Assembly: GCA_009763385.1 (NCBI GenBank)
Contig: CM019823.1
Location: forward strand, 173,444,503-173,508,502
Length of the DNA stretch: 64,000 bases
Origin: Coix lacryma-jobi var. lacryma-jobi
Lineage: Eukaryota > Streptophyta > Magnoliopsida > Poales > Poaceae
Reading direction: 5' to 3'
How positions within the stretch are numbered: the stretch's first letter is position 1; the number at the start of each line of letters is the position of its first letter. The notes beneath the pieces were generated by a model. The model was not told the DNA's origin. It made no database searches and worked only from the letters and a program-made list of their open reading frames with translations. This document shows, one piece after another, positions 22,366 to 34,379 of this stretch. Position numbers and translations under genes: made by a program.

Positions 22366-23550
22366 TGTCGGGGGACCGCAAAAGGGGTACCCCCAATCAA
22401 CGCAAAACAAATAAGTTAAGCCTAGAGCACCAATTAATAAGAGACCTAACTACTCTAACCCCCTAAAAAACCAACCCCTCGAGGCCTACAACGCCGGCCC
22501 GCCGCCAGGAAGCCCGGGCCCGCTAAAGCCTTACCGACCGCCTCATGGTAGCCTACCTCTCGAGCCCCGGCACATAGGCCTCGAGCTCACTACAGCCGTA
22601 CACCGTTCCTCGAGACCCCACGTGGGGACCTCGAGCCTCTCTAACATGGTAACCTATCCCTCGAGACACATCATACCTCCCTCGAGCAGCGCCAGACATC
22701 GAATACCAGCCCCATACTGCGCATTTAATGCGTCCACCTACTCTGGTCACATCCTCTGGCACACGACGTATGCCACAGTGAACCGGGGCCAGAGTCAAAC
22801 CTCGTTTTCACCACAAGCATGGGCAAAAAGGCACAAGTACACAAGCACTGTTAGGCCATACCCTGCACTATAGCACACTCGAGCCACATCTCGAGACCTG
22901 GATTCCCGCTGTACGGCCGGGTTTTCCGGGACTTGCCTATACCTGCGGGGGCTCGAGCCCCCCGTAGGTGCCACCTCGAGGCCGGCCCTGCGCCCCTCGA
23001 GCCCTGACTGCTTTCATGCTATTGGAGGACAGGTACCCCAAGACCCGGAGGGACCCTGCCACGTCCTGTACGTGCCGGAATGGGCGCTGCACGGCCTTCA
23101 CGTCGCCACGCCTCCACGTCTGCGCCCGGGATGGAAGCCACGCTTCAAGGACGCCTCAACAGCAACCCCCATGCCGGCTCCAGTGACCTCGACAAGACCG
23201 AATTCCAACCCTTTGCCGTATTAGGCGTTGTACATGTCACTCCTGTGTAACCCTGGCCTCCTCTTGTTCTATAAAAGAGGACACCAGAGCCCTTCTCGCA
23301 CACGAGTCCACACGAGTCCACACGACACACGCACGAGTCCAGACTCTCGTCCACGCTCGTTGAGCTTGTATTGCCCCTGTACAAGCACTTAGGTGCAAGT
23401 AATACAAGAATCTCCTCCCCCCGCTGGACGTAGGGCCTTCTTTGCCCGAACCAGGATAAACCCTTGTGTCATCTTGCATCACCATCCAGGAAGAGAGCAT
23501 GCGGTCATATTACTAGTTGGTGTCATACCCCCGGGGTCGGAACACCGACA
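22366..23550 (+). repeat. LTR B of the gypsy element
   Basis: Starts TGTCGGGGGACC and ends AACACCGACA. It shares its 3' quarter, TATA box and several inner blocks with LTR A. It is followed by GTTAG and then by Sirevirus LTR sequence, so the gypsy element probably inserted into a Sirevirus. Confidence 0.85.
23270..23276 (+). promoter_or_regulatory. TATA box in LTR B
   Basis: TTCTATAAAAGAGG, followed about 60 bp later by the repeated 'cacgagtccacacgagtc' leader. Confidence 0.7.
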
Positions 23551-24869
23551 GTTAGTGCTTCATGTTAGGGCGTTTGTGTCATTCAGACGTGCGCCTATAT
23601 ATTGATGAAGGGGCTATGTTGGACAGCTATCCTTGGACGGCGCTACTCTCATTTTGTTCTCGTGAGAGAAGGCTAGGGTTAGAGGAGAGAGGGCTCTTGT
23701 TCTTGAGCTTTTTGCCATCCGAGCTTTGTGTTGCTAGGAGTGGCTTGTAACCCAATACACCGAGCGCTAATACAATTCATCTTGCTGAATCCAAGGATCA
23801 AATTCGTGCTTTAATTTGTCTTGCGATTTTGTTCTCCGCGTTGCAAGTTTTCCCCTCTTTCGATCTTCACGAGATTTCCTATTTCGAGGGAAGATTCGCA
23901 AATCCGTTTGAACCATCTTCTAGAGCATCGTGAGAGACATCTTTCTACCGAAGGGTTTTCTCTAATTCCTCACGAGCTAGTAGATCGGACGGATTTCGTT
24001 TTGGATCACGTTTTTGCTCCTTTGCCCCGAAATCTTTTGATTCATCGATTTGGAGTTAGGTTCAAGCCATGATCTCTTAGGAGTAGCTCACTGACATCCT
24101 TGTGACCTCTCAGATCGAATCCTAGCCCTAGAGCTTTTGATTCGGAGGAGATCGAGTTGAATCACCGAAGGACTGTGCTGTTTTCGGGGGCATCAGACGC
24201 TGGTCACGGGAGCATCGAACGCTGTTGTTCATAGCATCGGACGCTCCGGTGACACGTGTCAGTTCTGGTGTTTTGGAGTGGGCATCGGACGCAGGGCATC
24301 GGACGCGTCCGTTGGTCATCGGACGTGCCGGAGCCTGAGCATCGGACGCTGACCAGATACTGTTGCAGCGTCTGATGGTCACACAGTAAGGTTCCAGAGA
24401 GGACCTGTTTGCATCGGACGCGTCCGGTGAGTTAGCATCGGACGCTGCTAGCGTCTGATGTAGTGAAAACTTCACCGTTTCGTCCGTCGTTTGTTCGTCC
24501 GACTTCGGATTTGGTTTCCGCCTTTTGCATTGGATTCCCGACTCTGTGCTCTACAGAAATAGGGCTTCCCGCTTTGCAAGAACGCCTGAATCCCCCTCGC
24601 GTTGCTCGCGGGAGGTTGAGGTTACCCAAAGTCCATCCCGTCACTAGTTGACTTGCGTGAACTTGGGTAAGGAAGCTTTTGTGGTGTCCCAATGTGTTCC
24701 TAGGGAACATCCATCCATTCTCTTGGGTCGTGGACATCACGTGTGTCGGCTTTGCTCTTGGGGTTGATTTTCTGGGACAAAGGCCTAAACATTTCGTAAG
24801 AAATTTTGAAGCTCTCATTCACCCCCTCCCCCCCTCTGGTCGCCTTGCATTAGCATTTTCGGTCCTTCA
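23551..24869 (+). mobile_element. Partial Sirevirus-type copia LTR
   Basis: The 3' side has the features of a Sirevirus LTR end, with TTCACCCCCTCCCCCCCTCT followed by a short stretch ending CCTTCA at 24869. A TATATATTGATG motif at 23595 and many copies of a CATCGGACGC half-site support this. The 5' end is missing because the sequence begins abruptly after gypsy LTR B. No coding sequence of this element is in the window. Confidence 0.65.
24188..24462. repeat. Array of GCATCGGACGC half-sites in the Sirevirus LTR
   Basis: About twelve copies of GCATCGGACGC or its inverse form GCGTCTGATG occur within 275 bp, at irregular spacing. Some are joined into a dyad-like GCATCGGACGCGTCCG. The arrangement is like the palindromic arrays of the other two Sirevirus-type LTRs in this window but with another core. 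Confidence 0.8.
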
Positions 24870-26218
24870 CATTGGCGGCAATGTGTTGTACGAAGCGAGG
24901 AATCTGATCCACATGATCTAGCCTAAGGCCAATCATATGATCTAGATGTCGTGGTTGCAGTGTTCGAAGTAGATGACAAACAATACGAATAGATTGACCA
25001 AGTTCATGCATGTTGAGTACACATATGCATGTAGATCCATCAGTTGCCACAATGTGTAGTGATTGGTGATGTGATAGCTTGTCCTAAACGGTAGTTATTA
25101 GCGGCTATACGGTAAATAAATCTATGTAAACATATTCTATGAGAATCATTTCATGGCACAATTGTAGTGATCTGTGCTATCAAGCTATTGCTATCTATAG
25201 TATAATGAGTGTACATAGCAGTATACTATTATATACATAGTCTTGCTTAGGAGTGTCCTCAGCCATTCAGAACAAATGAAGCTTGCACGCTGGCAGTACC
25301 ACCACAAAATGGAACAAATAAAGCTTCACGCGGGGCAGTACCACCCCAAAATAACCTAATCCATATGCATGCCTCGAGCCACTTAAAGGGTAATCTTTTG
25401 CACGCTTCTCCATGCCACTGTGGAGTCAAATCTAAATTTGCCCGGAACACATCTCTCCGCTGGACCAGACAATCCATTGGCAGTCCACTAACGCGGATTT
25501 GGTCCGGGCTAATCCCTTCTGCCACGAGATTAGCAGGACACTAATCCTTAGATTAGAGCGAGCCTGCTTCCCTGTCTGCCTACTGTCACCCCCGGTGCCT
25601 GTGTGGCTCGGCATTTGCGCCCCTGGGCTCATATGGTCCATGCATGTGATGTTTTCAATCGCTTGTGATCGAGCTACTAGGGCCCTACATTTCCGGCACT
25701 ACAGCAGTGTCCGTACGTTCCTCTCGTGTCTGGTAACTCCATAACGGTTTTCTGGGGAGCCTGCTGATAAAACAGACAGGCAGGATCAAACGATTCTAAT
25801 GTCATCGAGGTTATTGTCTGGAGCTTGTCCTCTGGCTGCATGCTATGGCCAGCTACTAGACGGCAAGTTGTGAGTATATATGCATGTCCCCAGGGCACAG
25901 ATCGGCTGCAGCGTGTCACTGACTAGCTTAGCTAGTAGTACTAGTGTGCATGATACTTGCATTGGGTGCGTTGTTAGATTCGCTACAAGTAGACATTATT
26001 GGTGAAGTATTACGAGAAAACTTTAGATTTGCGTAGTGCCATGCGATGCCGTATAATCTTTCAAGATACTCTTCCTATGAATGAAATTGGTGTGATAACT
26101 GTGATGGTTAAGACTTGATTACGTGTACATAAGAGCTGCCCATTACAAAATGCCCTAAAGGTTATCCTCAGTTCAAGTTTCATGTCTCAGTTTCCAACAC
26201 CTCTATATTTTAGAAATA
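24870..26218. other. Intergenic sequence, no gene recognised
   Basis: A minus-strand open frame at 24850-25050 begins like protein (HELGQSIRIVCHLL) but matches nothing I know and stops early. The rest has no coding signature. It may hold remnants of old insertions, for example the AT-rich stretch 25080-25250. Confidence 0.4.
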
Positions 26219-26476
26219 CTCACTCCGTATCAGAAATAGATGTCGTTTTGGACAAGGTTTGAGTCAAACATTGAGAATATAAATCATGAATAACTTTTAA
26301 TTATTGAGTTTAGAGATGTAAAAATCATATAAATAAATTTGTCTTGAAAAGTACTTTCATAAAAATATACATATACCACTTTACAACATATATTTTTAAA
26401 GAAACAAATGGTCAAAGTTATACTTTAGAGACTGTGACGCTGTCCTAAACGACATCTAAAAGCGATACGGAGGAAG
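26219..26476. mobile_element. Stowaway MITE (Tc1/mariner type)
   Basis: Terminal inverted repeats CTCACTCCGTATC and GATACGGAGGAAG flank 258 bp of AT-rich sequence. A TA dinucleotide stands at both ends (26217-26218, 26477-26478), the target duplication of this group. The inside is also partly self-complementary (GATGTCGTTT / AAACGACATC). Confidence 0.9.
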
Positions 26477-27232
26477 TAGTGCAGAAGAGTTTCATCCACA
26501 TAAAACTACCTCTATTTCCATGAAACTCTCATCATCTCTCCGTTCATCAATACAGTGTCACATCAGCGTATTTAATGTCCATGAAACTTACATTAAGATT
26601 AGCCTAATGAGTCTTATTATAACAGAAGACTTCTACTGAGATTTCGATGTTTTTGCTCGAAGTGCAAAATAGTGGGGACAATACAAATATCTGCTTAACC
26701 ATGTAATAATTGTTCTATGTCTTCCTCCATTAAGCTGTACTAGATAGGGTGCCAAATTAATTAGCTGGTGTTGCTGTCCTCTCTATAAGATCCATAGTAC
26801 CCTATTTTTTTATCAAAATAAAGTATCATGATAGTTAACAAAAAATTAGCAACTAGGTGATGAACCATTTCTAATAAGATCCACTCTATGTCAATGAGAT
26901 CTCTTAGCCCTGATAGAAATATGTCAACTAGGTAGATTACGACAGGATTTTTTTCCTAGCTGAAAATTCAAATTGAACATGTACCTCTGTCAAATCATAA
27001 ATTTTCTTTTTTTCTTTTTTATTTTGTTATGTGTTGCATTAAAGATTTTCTTGATAAAATATAAATTGTTTATATCAACTTTTTTTTTATGTACATGCAC
27101 CAATATTTAGCATCAAATAATTGCATATTGTGATATGGGGAATTGCATACATTTGCAGAAATAATGAAAAAATCAGCATGGCTAAGTGAAGAAGCTGAAA
27201 TAGGAGAAGACAATGTTTTGTGTGTGTGTGTG

Positions 27233-27265
<33 letters not shown>

Positions 27266-27926
27266 GGGGGGTTATCTGCTCTCGCTTCTCGCTACCAGCG
27301 ACCCTTCTCTCTCTCCCTCCTCAAAAAATTGGATTCAGATCGAAGCTGGACCGCCCTTTTTGAGAGATCACAAACGCTTACGTGCTGGAGTGAGCGACAG
27401 AGATTGCAGTGATGGTCACGCATCAGCCAGAGCGCCTGTACGAGAGCATTATTTGAAAGCGAAGGGATCGGAAAGCAGCGTTGTAGAGTATTAGTGGAGT
27501 TCCAACAAGAGATCATCGATCGGCTGCACATATATGTCCAGACGAAAGGACGTTTTTAGAGAATATTTTTACCATTGTGTTTAGGATAGCATCGTCATAT
27601 ATATGTACAGCAGTGACGACGCATACCAGTCATATATATGCTAGTCCAAATGCAAATGGAGCCACGAAGCAGTCAGGTCGATCTCATGCGGCGGAGGTCA
27701 CATCACGCGCGCGAGTGCCGACGGAAGGGGAATTTATGAGCTTATACCGCTATCCAGTACCCATCGCTCTCGTGTCTCCCTCAGGAAAGGAGCACGCCGA
27801 AATCGACTGCTGCAGTGCTGCGGCTGCGCTGCGCTCGATCGATTTACTCTCAGACGAGCGGAGCTATAACCAACAACTCTGCCTAAACACCTCATCGGCC
27901 CCTCCCCCCTAAAGCCTAAACCTGGA
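26477..27926. other. Intergenic sequence with a long G run
   Basis: No gene is recognised. Bases 27221-27271 hold (GT)n followed by 30 consecutive G, an A and six more G. Around 27290-27500 GC content rises but the open frames exist only because of the simple repeat. Confidence 0.5.
27235..27271 (+). repeat. Poly(G) tract of 30 plus 6 bases
   Basis: An unbroken run of 30 G (27235-27264), one A, then six G, preceded by TG repeats. Such a run can form G-quadruplexes and is unstable in copying and sequencing, so its length is unsure. Confidence 0.9.
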
Positions 27927-28000
27927 CACCAACAACTCTTAAGACCTTTTTGCTTCCTGCTTAATGAGAAACGCGCCATTGTTTGGCGTGGTCTAAAAAA
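27927..28000 (+). mobile_element. Severely 5'-truncated LINE insertion
   Basis: Only 74 bp, ending in an A run. The inserted piece has the type of sequence seen at plant L1-like 3' ends (TTAATGAGAAACGCGCC ... GGCGTGGTCTAAAA). It is flanked by a perfect 16-bp direct repeat AAAGCCTAAACCTGGA at 27911-27926 and 28001-28016, the expected target duplication of target-primed reverse transcription. Confidence 0.85.
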
Positions 28001-28016
28001 AAAGCCTAAACCTGGA

Positions 28017-30683
28017 AAGGGAAAAGAAAAGGATCCATTTATTAATCAACTGCATGCGTAGCAACCTTGACGTAATCCCAACGCTTCTGATTGCATCATA
28101 CTATCACTTCTCTGCAGCTGGAGTGCTGGACGCGCGCTGGTGCTGCTAAAGAATTTCTGAATGTCATCCGTTTGGTAGCAGTCTCACGATCGATATGTTT
28201 TTAATGGCCTCGCGCGCGAGAGCATTGTTTCACGATATATGTCCGTGGCTTTTAAATGCAAGTGTGATCTGAATTTTTTCAGGGAAATGGGCACTTAATA
28301 TTAATATACTACGAGTAGATTTCTATGTTCCACGGTTGCAGACAACTACTAGTGTATACAGTATACACAATGGGAGGTATATAAGGTGGTCATACTGTAT
28401 ACACAATGGGAGTACTAGTACATTATCCCTAGCTTTTCTAAAAATAAATAAATAAATTGTCATACTACTACTAGTAACATCGAAAGGGCAGGGTAGTGTG
28501 GTAGCAACATGCAGATATCGATCCGGGCAGCCGCTTTCACAGAGTTAAACAGGTGATTGGCGACAATTGTCACTGCACCGTGTCGCGCATTAAATTGAAC
28601 GGCGACGACGGCGCTGGGGACGAATACGGCCGATGAGAATGACGGCGCCATCATGCCGCTCCGGCGGTTTACCGCGCGCCGCGCACCCTATCTACCCCCA
28701 CTGGACTCTGCTCGATCTATCTCCTCCTGAAACCGGCTGCGCCGCAGGTATTGCGCCACGCGGCCTCACGCTATCTTCTCGCCCGCCCGCCCGCCCGCCG
28801 TGAGATGATGGTGGCGGCCGGCCGGTCACGCGCAGGCCGGGCTCCACAGATGTGCTGTGCCGGGCCGGAGACAACTTTGGATCTGCCGGGGAGACAACTT
28901 GGACCTGCACTGCCGCCAGTGATAACACTCTCCTCTCCGTCTGATCAGATCCTCGACGCCCATTTGTAACCGGCGGCGTGCATGCGTTTCAGTTCAGATG
29001 GACTCCGACACCGATCGAGCTTTGACGTTCAAGTTCATCGCATGCTCAGATTTTATACTTTCTCTCGAGTCTCGACGTTGACGTCGTCGAGCGGCGACTC
29101 CTGAACTTGCTCTAGTTTCCTTGCTTATGTCTCTTCTTTTTTTCGGCCGGTGCCGTATATGGCCGCCGTCATGTGCATGCGCTACAGATGACTCGGAGCT
29201 GAACACCGGCGTGCTGAAGAGTGTTCTCTGTCTCCGTATATAACAAACTTGCTGAAAACGACGTGTTGTATGTCAGTTAGCAAAACTTCCTTTTGCCCCA
29301 ACTCCTTATTTGATTGTCGAAATATCCTCTGTTCTCGACTTTGCACCTACTGACAGTGATAGTGAGCATCAAGATAAGAAACGATCTTTCTGGATGAACG
29401 ACGAAAAAAGACATTCCCGGAACATGGCTCACTCGATTGCGCCATGGTGATCAGAATATCTGCATAAAAAAAAAAAGCAAACCAAGGATGCATTGGCGCG
29501 CGTAAAATTGAAATAGCCCTCACCATCTGCTTTTCTGTTATTAGGTACTCTCTTCATTCTTCACTTCGTTTGTTCAAAGTGAGCGATCATGTTCAAAGGC
29601 CTTAGATTGAACATGGCTTACTAGATTCCCCCGCAACATGGCTTCGTTTGTTCTCTAAATTTAACTGTAGGTTTTCGAATATATCTGAATATATCCAGGT
29701 TATATAAATACTCTATCATACTAACACATTTCATGAAGAACTTTATGAAACTATTTTGATGTTCTAGAAATGTTTCTTTTTTGATTGAAGGATTTTGACT
29801 AGGGGCTGAAAGATTCCCACTAATAAATTACCATGGGTCGATGTTGACAATGTCAGTACTGGAGAGCTAAATTGTCGAAGACTCTCTTTTTACAAGTTTC
29901 TATTTCATGATTATGAAATGGCTAAACTATGAAATTTGGTTACTAACTTTAGCCAAATTATTAGAGTTGCTCTAAAGCCTGTTTGGCAAAGGCCTTAAGT
30001 TTTAGAGGTACAAAGGAGGGGTAGCGATATTACGCACAAACCTTTTGTTGACTTACCTTGAACCAGGTAACACACTGTTGATAGCAACCCACTTTCATCC
30101 AAGAATTTGAAGCCACCGAGGCAACACGTCAATGTGATCAAAGGCTAGCCTTATGCTAAATATAGTCTGAAGAGAATTGGCTCTCGGAGCTCTGTCAACA
30201 AATAGGGTCTAACTTCCTCTAGTTGGAGTTGTGACCTCAAGTTATGGGTCCAAGCTTGGGTGGGAAGCACCTATATAGTCCCAATATTTAGTGGTAGACA
30301 AGTCAATGGGCCCTACGCATTACCAAGCTAAGGCAAGCCTAAAGCATCGCCTAGGTTTGTCTAGGCATTTGTACTTTTGTGAATGGATCGAGCAACACGT
30401 TGATAAATAATGGGATCTCAACATATCGGAACAAAATGATATTACCATACATGCATATGAGTAATATGGTTGTAACAATTCATATTTCCCTATCTTTAAT
30501 TTTCTTGTTTTCACACATTTATCAAGCCAAAAACGTCTCTATGAAAAAAATCCTAATAGAAGCCTTAGGTACTAAACGACGATGCAACTCTACCTAGCGC
30601 CTAAGTGCAACTCCAACAACCTTTTCATATTCTTCATAAATGCAAGAAATAGAGATTTTGACGAAAAATTACACTCCAACAGC
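28017..30683. other. Intergenic sequence, no gene recognised
   Basis: 28550-29200 is GC-rich with a (GCCC)n run at 28782-28798 and short open frames, but no domain or splice pattern can be seen. The piece 28345-28430 contains 'tatacacaatgggag' twice. The rest is AT-rich with decayed repeats. A regulatory function for the HLS1-like gene 5 kb downstream cannot be excluded. Confidence 0.4.
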
Positions 30684-31009
30684 TAGACCTGAGAATTTTG
30701 AGCCCAGACTGACCCGGCCCCTGGGCCCGGCTCGGGCCCAACGGGTTTTGGCCTGCCCACGAACCTTATTGGACAGAGCCTAGGCAAAGATCTTGCTGCC
30801 AAAAAAAATTCTTGGCCCGAACCCAGCCCGAAATGCTTATTTTAGCTGTTTTACACTATAAATTACGCAGCCGCCTCGAGCCCGACCAGAAAATAGCAGG
30901 CCCGACTCGTCCAATGGACAGTAATGAGCAGAATTTTTTCGGTCTGACATAACCAGGCTTTTTTCGGCCCGGTCCGAACCAGGCTCGACCCGCAAAATGC
31001 TCAGGTCTA
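30684..31009 (+). mobile_element. hAT-type MITE, copy 1
   Basis: Terminal inverted repeats TAGACCTGAGAATTTTG and CAAAATGCTCAGGTCTA bound 326 bp rich in 'gcccggctcgggccc'. Flanking 8-bp repeats are CCAACAGC (30676-30683) and CCAACAAC (31010-31017), seven of eight identical, which fits hAT. Confidence 0.8.
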
Positions 31010-31977
31010 CCAACAACTTACCTAAATGGTTATCCAAATATAGCCATCTTCTATTTCGGATTTTTTGCTAGCCAAAAATAGAAGACGAGAATGGCTCTCT
31101 AGACTGCATGCGAGATGTAAACGATTTTTATGCAAATGACTCTTTAAATGATGGTTTAGGGAGTGAGATTTAGAAAGATTCTTGGAGATACTCTAGCATT
31201 GCCATTTTAAACGAGGCTTATATCTTCCCATAGTGATGGTGGTGGAACCATGATTGGGTGCTTTCCAAGATAAAAACATCAATGCAAAATATATATGATG
31301 TAGATAAATTTGAGTACAAGTGATTCACACTCTAAACATCACCACCAAATTAGATAAAATAGTTTGCTCTAACTAATGTAAACTCTAAACATCACCACCA
31401 AATTTGAGTACAAGTGATTCACACTCTAACCAAGGAAACATATGTGCAAACTCGCGAGATATGAGGATTCATCTCATGGTATCACTGGGTAAACCACCAC
31501 CATATTCCACATTGCTACTCCATAAATAATACACACCCAGTTACCAAGACTTCCCATCCTCAAGGTTCTAGGGTTACTATGAAGATTCTCACCAAGCAAG
31601 GACGGTGTTACATGCCACTCAAGTTCACCTCAACCCACACCGGTCCTTCCCTTTTGGTTACCTTAGCATCACCGACTACAGAGTTTCTCTCCAAGAAGAA
31701 TTCATCATTCCTGCACATAGCTGAGAACCGCCGCTTCACACCAAGCCAGAGGGTCATTGATGATGCCAGTGAGCCGTTCAAGACACCAAGGTCATAGCAA
31801 GACAAGATTGTACAATTCACTTAGCTCTAGCTCTTACTCCAACCTAATCTTTCTCTAACAATTGACTAATCACTCTCACAAAGAAGCTTAATCACTTAAA
31901 TGAAGAAGTTTAAGTCTTGGACGATTTATACACCTTTTCAAGTGTTTGTCACTTCACTTGGTCTCCAACAACCCTAA
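31010..31977. other. Spacer between two hAT MITEs
   Basis: No gene. 'gagtacaagtgattcacact' occurs at about 31311 and 31402, and 'actctaaacatcaccaccaa' at about 31329 and 31382, so a stretch of about 90 bp has been rearranged by local duplication. Open frames such as the one at 31579 show no known domain. Confidence 0.5.
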
Positions 31978-32300
31978 ATGACCTGACCATTTTGCGGGCC
32001 GGACTGAAAAAAAACCCGGTTATGTCGGGCCTAAAAATCCTGTCCATTATTGTCCACTGGGCGAGTCGGGTCTGCTATTTTCGGGACAGGCTCGAGCCGG
32101 GCCCGAGCCTGGGCGGGCCGCTCGTGTAATTTATAGTGCAAAACAGCTAAATAAACATTTCGGGCCGGGTTCGGGCCGAGAAAAAAAATTCTGGGCAGCA
32201 AGATCTCTGCTCAGGCCCTGTCCAGTAAGGTTCGTGGGTGGGCCAAAACCCGGCGGACCCGGGCCGGGCCCGCGGACCAGGCTCAAAATGCTCAGGTCTA
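31978..32300 (-). mobile_element. hAT-type MITE, copy 2, inverted relative to copy 1
   Basis: The same family as 30684-31009, read on the other strand, with matching blocks (GTTTTACACTATAAATTACG against its complement near 32124-32145). The right end is GCTCAGGTCTA at 32300; the left end is worn (ATGACCTGACCATTTTG). A target duplication is not clear. Confidence 0.75.
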
Positions 32301-33822
32301 ATACCAAATTTACATACATGCATTATATATATTATTACTGTGAAAAATGTTCCCTTAACAAACCACGTACTAATGGCATTGATATTTTATTTTAAATTAT
32401 TTTTAGACTCAATGATAATAAATTTATAAATTACTACTTTAGATGAGTTTATACATTTTGACTAATACATCATCATGATCATGACATGTCAATACCATTC
32501 GCTTAATTCTAAGTTCTTTTTTTATATAAAACAATACCACTGCACATATAGTTCTTGATGAAGGAAATTAACATCTTGAGTGCTCTGGTGCATGCTGAAG
32601 TAACCATGTATGCCATCACAAATCACAAAAATAACTAAGTGTATAGTTTAACACCAATAATTATTTTACATAAGATTTTAGAAAATGATGAAGCTGGATT
32701 TAAACAATTCTAACAACTAATAAGATTAAAATGGAAAGCCAAAATAAATATTATGAAGCTAGAAGCAACAAAAACTAATATAATTTAAGAGAAGGTTTTA
32801 ACTAAATACATACCCCTGACGTTCTAAAATAAATACATTTCTACGCTTCTAGCTATGTAAATGCATTTGTTTCATGACATAGGCAATATATTAAAAAGCC
32901 ACAAAGGCGCAATCTAAAGAATAAAGTACAATCATACAGAGTAATTGGTAAGTTTTTTTTTGAGACGAAAGAAGAATTATATTAGATTATACCTAGGTAC
33001 ATCATCACGTTACAAGTATTTTGAAAAAAAACATATATCCAGAAACTGAATTTCATTTATATTGTACTCATGCTGTAAATGGATCCAACTTACAAATCCA
33101 AACTTGTTTGACGCTTCGTATAGATGACCGCACAAGCTAATACTCGACAACAATTGTTTTAGGCCTGAGAACAGATGTCCAACAGACAACCAACATTATT
33201 CTTGCAGGTGGAGTTGAGAAATTTCTTCTTCCTTGTATCTTCCTTCATCTTCTTTCTGCCACCGAAGAATGAAGAAGACTAATCTAAAAATTATTCTCTC
33301 TAGTCCCTCATCGTGGCCAGATCAACCATAACAAAAGGAAGAAGGGACCGGAGAAAATTATTCCATCGCGGTGACATCATCTTCATCTTAATGCCGAAGC
33401 CCGGAAACAAAAGTCTTCATGTTGTCTTGTCGATGAAGATGTTGATGTCGAATTTATCGCCCTCATCTTCAACAGAGCCACAATGGAAAAAAACCAGATC
33501 TACCTTACCTCCTTGTTGTCGCCGAGAAGGAGGAGAAAATAGACCTCAATACCAAGAACTTTGGCATGAAGAAACCCTACTCTAAAGGACTCGATTTACT
33601 ATAAAACTTATCAAAACGATGGATCTCCACTTCCTCCGACCTCCGGTGAGACACCAAAGGGGGAGGGAGGGGGACCAGCGGTGAAGACGATGGAGACGAC
33701 GGCGGTGGCAGCTCAAACCCTAGGCTACGAGTAGTAATTGGTAAGTTTATGACAACCAGATATATGAGAAAAAGAATATAGAAGAAGTTAATCGATTTTA
33801 ATTAGTTGCACGTACATACTAA
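32301..33822. other. Intergenic sequence, no gene recognised
   Basis: AT-rich up to 33300. 33300-33720 is richer in GC with codon-like texture (repeated 'catcttcatc', 'ggagacgacggcgg') and may be a decayed gene fragment or LTR piece. I could not assign it. Confidence 0.35.
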
Positions 33823-34147
33823 GGTCCCGTTTGGTACAGCTCAGCTTCACTAGTGAAGCTGTTTTTTTAGAAAATAGCTTCATGATCAACTTACTAGATG
33901 AAGCTGAGCTATTTTGAAAAAAAATATTTGACAAAACAGCTTCAACAACAACTTCATGTATGGTTAAAAGAGAGAAATGGGGAGGTAGCTGTGAAAACTA
34001 CTTTTTTTTTAGCTTCATCTCAGTTTATGGTTTTGTGAGAGAGAATAAAACAACTTTTAAGGTAAGCTATTTTGAAAAAGATGTTTGACAAAAAAAAACA
34101 GCTTACAACAACTCATGAAACTGTTATAAACTGTACCAAACAGTCCC
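33823..34147. mobile_element. Tourist-like MITE (PIF/Harbinger type)
   Basis: Ends GGTCCCGTTTGGTACAG and CTGTACCAAACAGTCCC are inverted repeats with three mismatches, flanked by TAA on both sides (33820-33822, 34148-34150). The inside is full of 'agcttcat'-like hairpin sequence. It ends about 200 bp upstream of the HLS1-like TATA box. Confidence 0.7.
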
Positions 34148-34349
34148 TAAATTTATCTAGGAAACTTCCAGTACTTAAATAGCGGCAGGTTTCAGACCGC
34201 GCTGATCCTCGAGTAGAGATATATGCTAAAAGAAGATTAAACCTCATAGTACCGAACAAAATGAAAATGGAAAAAAGAGCGGGACCCAGTTACCCTTTTT
34301 CACCTGGTGGGGCCCACTCCGAGGTCCAATGGTATCATGAGCCGGCCGG

Positions 34350-34357
34350 TATAAATA
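34350..34357 (+). promoter_or_regulatory. Probable TATA box of the HLS1-like gene
   Basis: CCGGTATAAATAGCAGC in a GC-rich setting, with GGTCCAATGG 25 bp upstream. If used, transcription would start near 34380, giving a leader of about 820 nt. An alternative TATATAGG lies at 34895-34902. Confidence 0.6.
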
Positions 34358-34379
34358 GCAGCAGCCGCAAGCGGCTCTC

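Larger units (their letters stand above)
16952..23550 (+). mobile_element. Plus-oriented Ty3/gypsy sequence with two LTRs and an antisense gene
   Basis: The 3' part of an element, including an antisense gene (18505-16953), runs into LTR A (19855-21241). After 1.1 kb of internal-like sequence a second LTR B (22366-23550) follows. Both LTRs are preceded by the same purine tract (AGGGCTCGGGGGCTAC), so each behaves as a 3' LTR. The segments 19100-19854 and 21560-22365 are diverged copies of the same pre-LTR sequence. This gives a body-LTR-body-LTR tandem, as made by recombination between copies. No pol gene remains in the window. Confidence 0.75.

Noticed and set aside
24850..25050. Minus-strand 66-codon frame after the Sirevirus LTR
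   Set aside because: Looks partly protein-like but overlaps the end of the LTR and matches no family that I know.
28460..28654. Short minus-strand frame of 64 codons as a gene
   Set aside because: Protein-like look but no known domain, no splice context and simple-repeat-free neighbours; cannot be supported.
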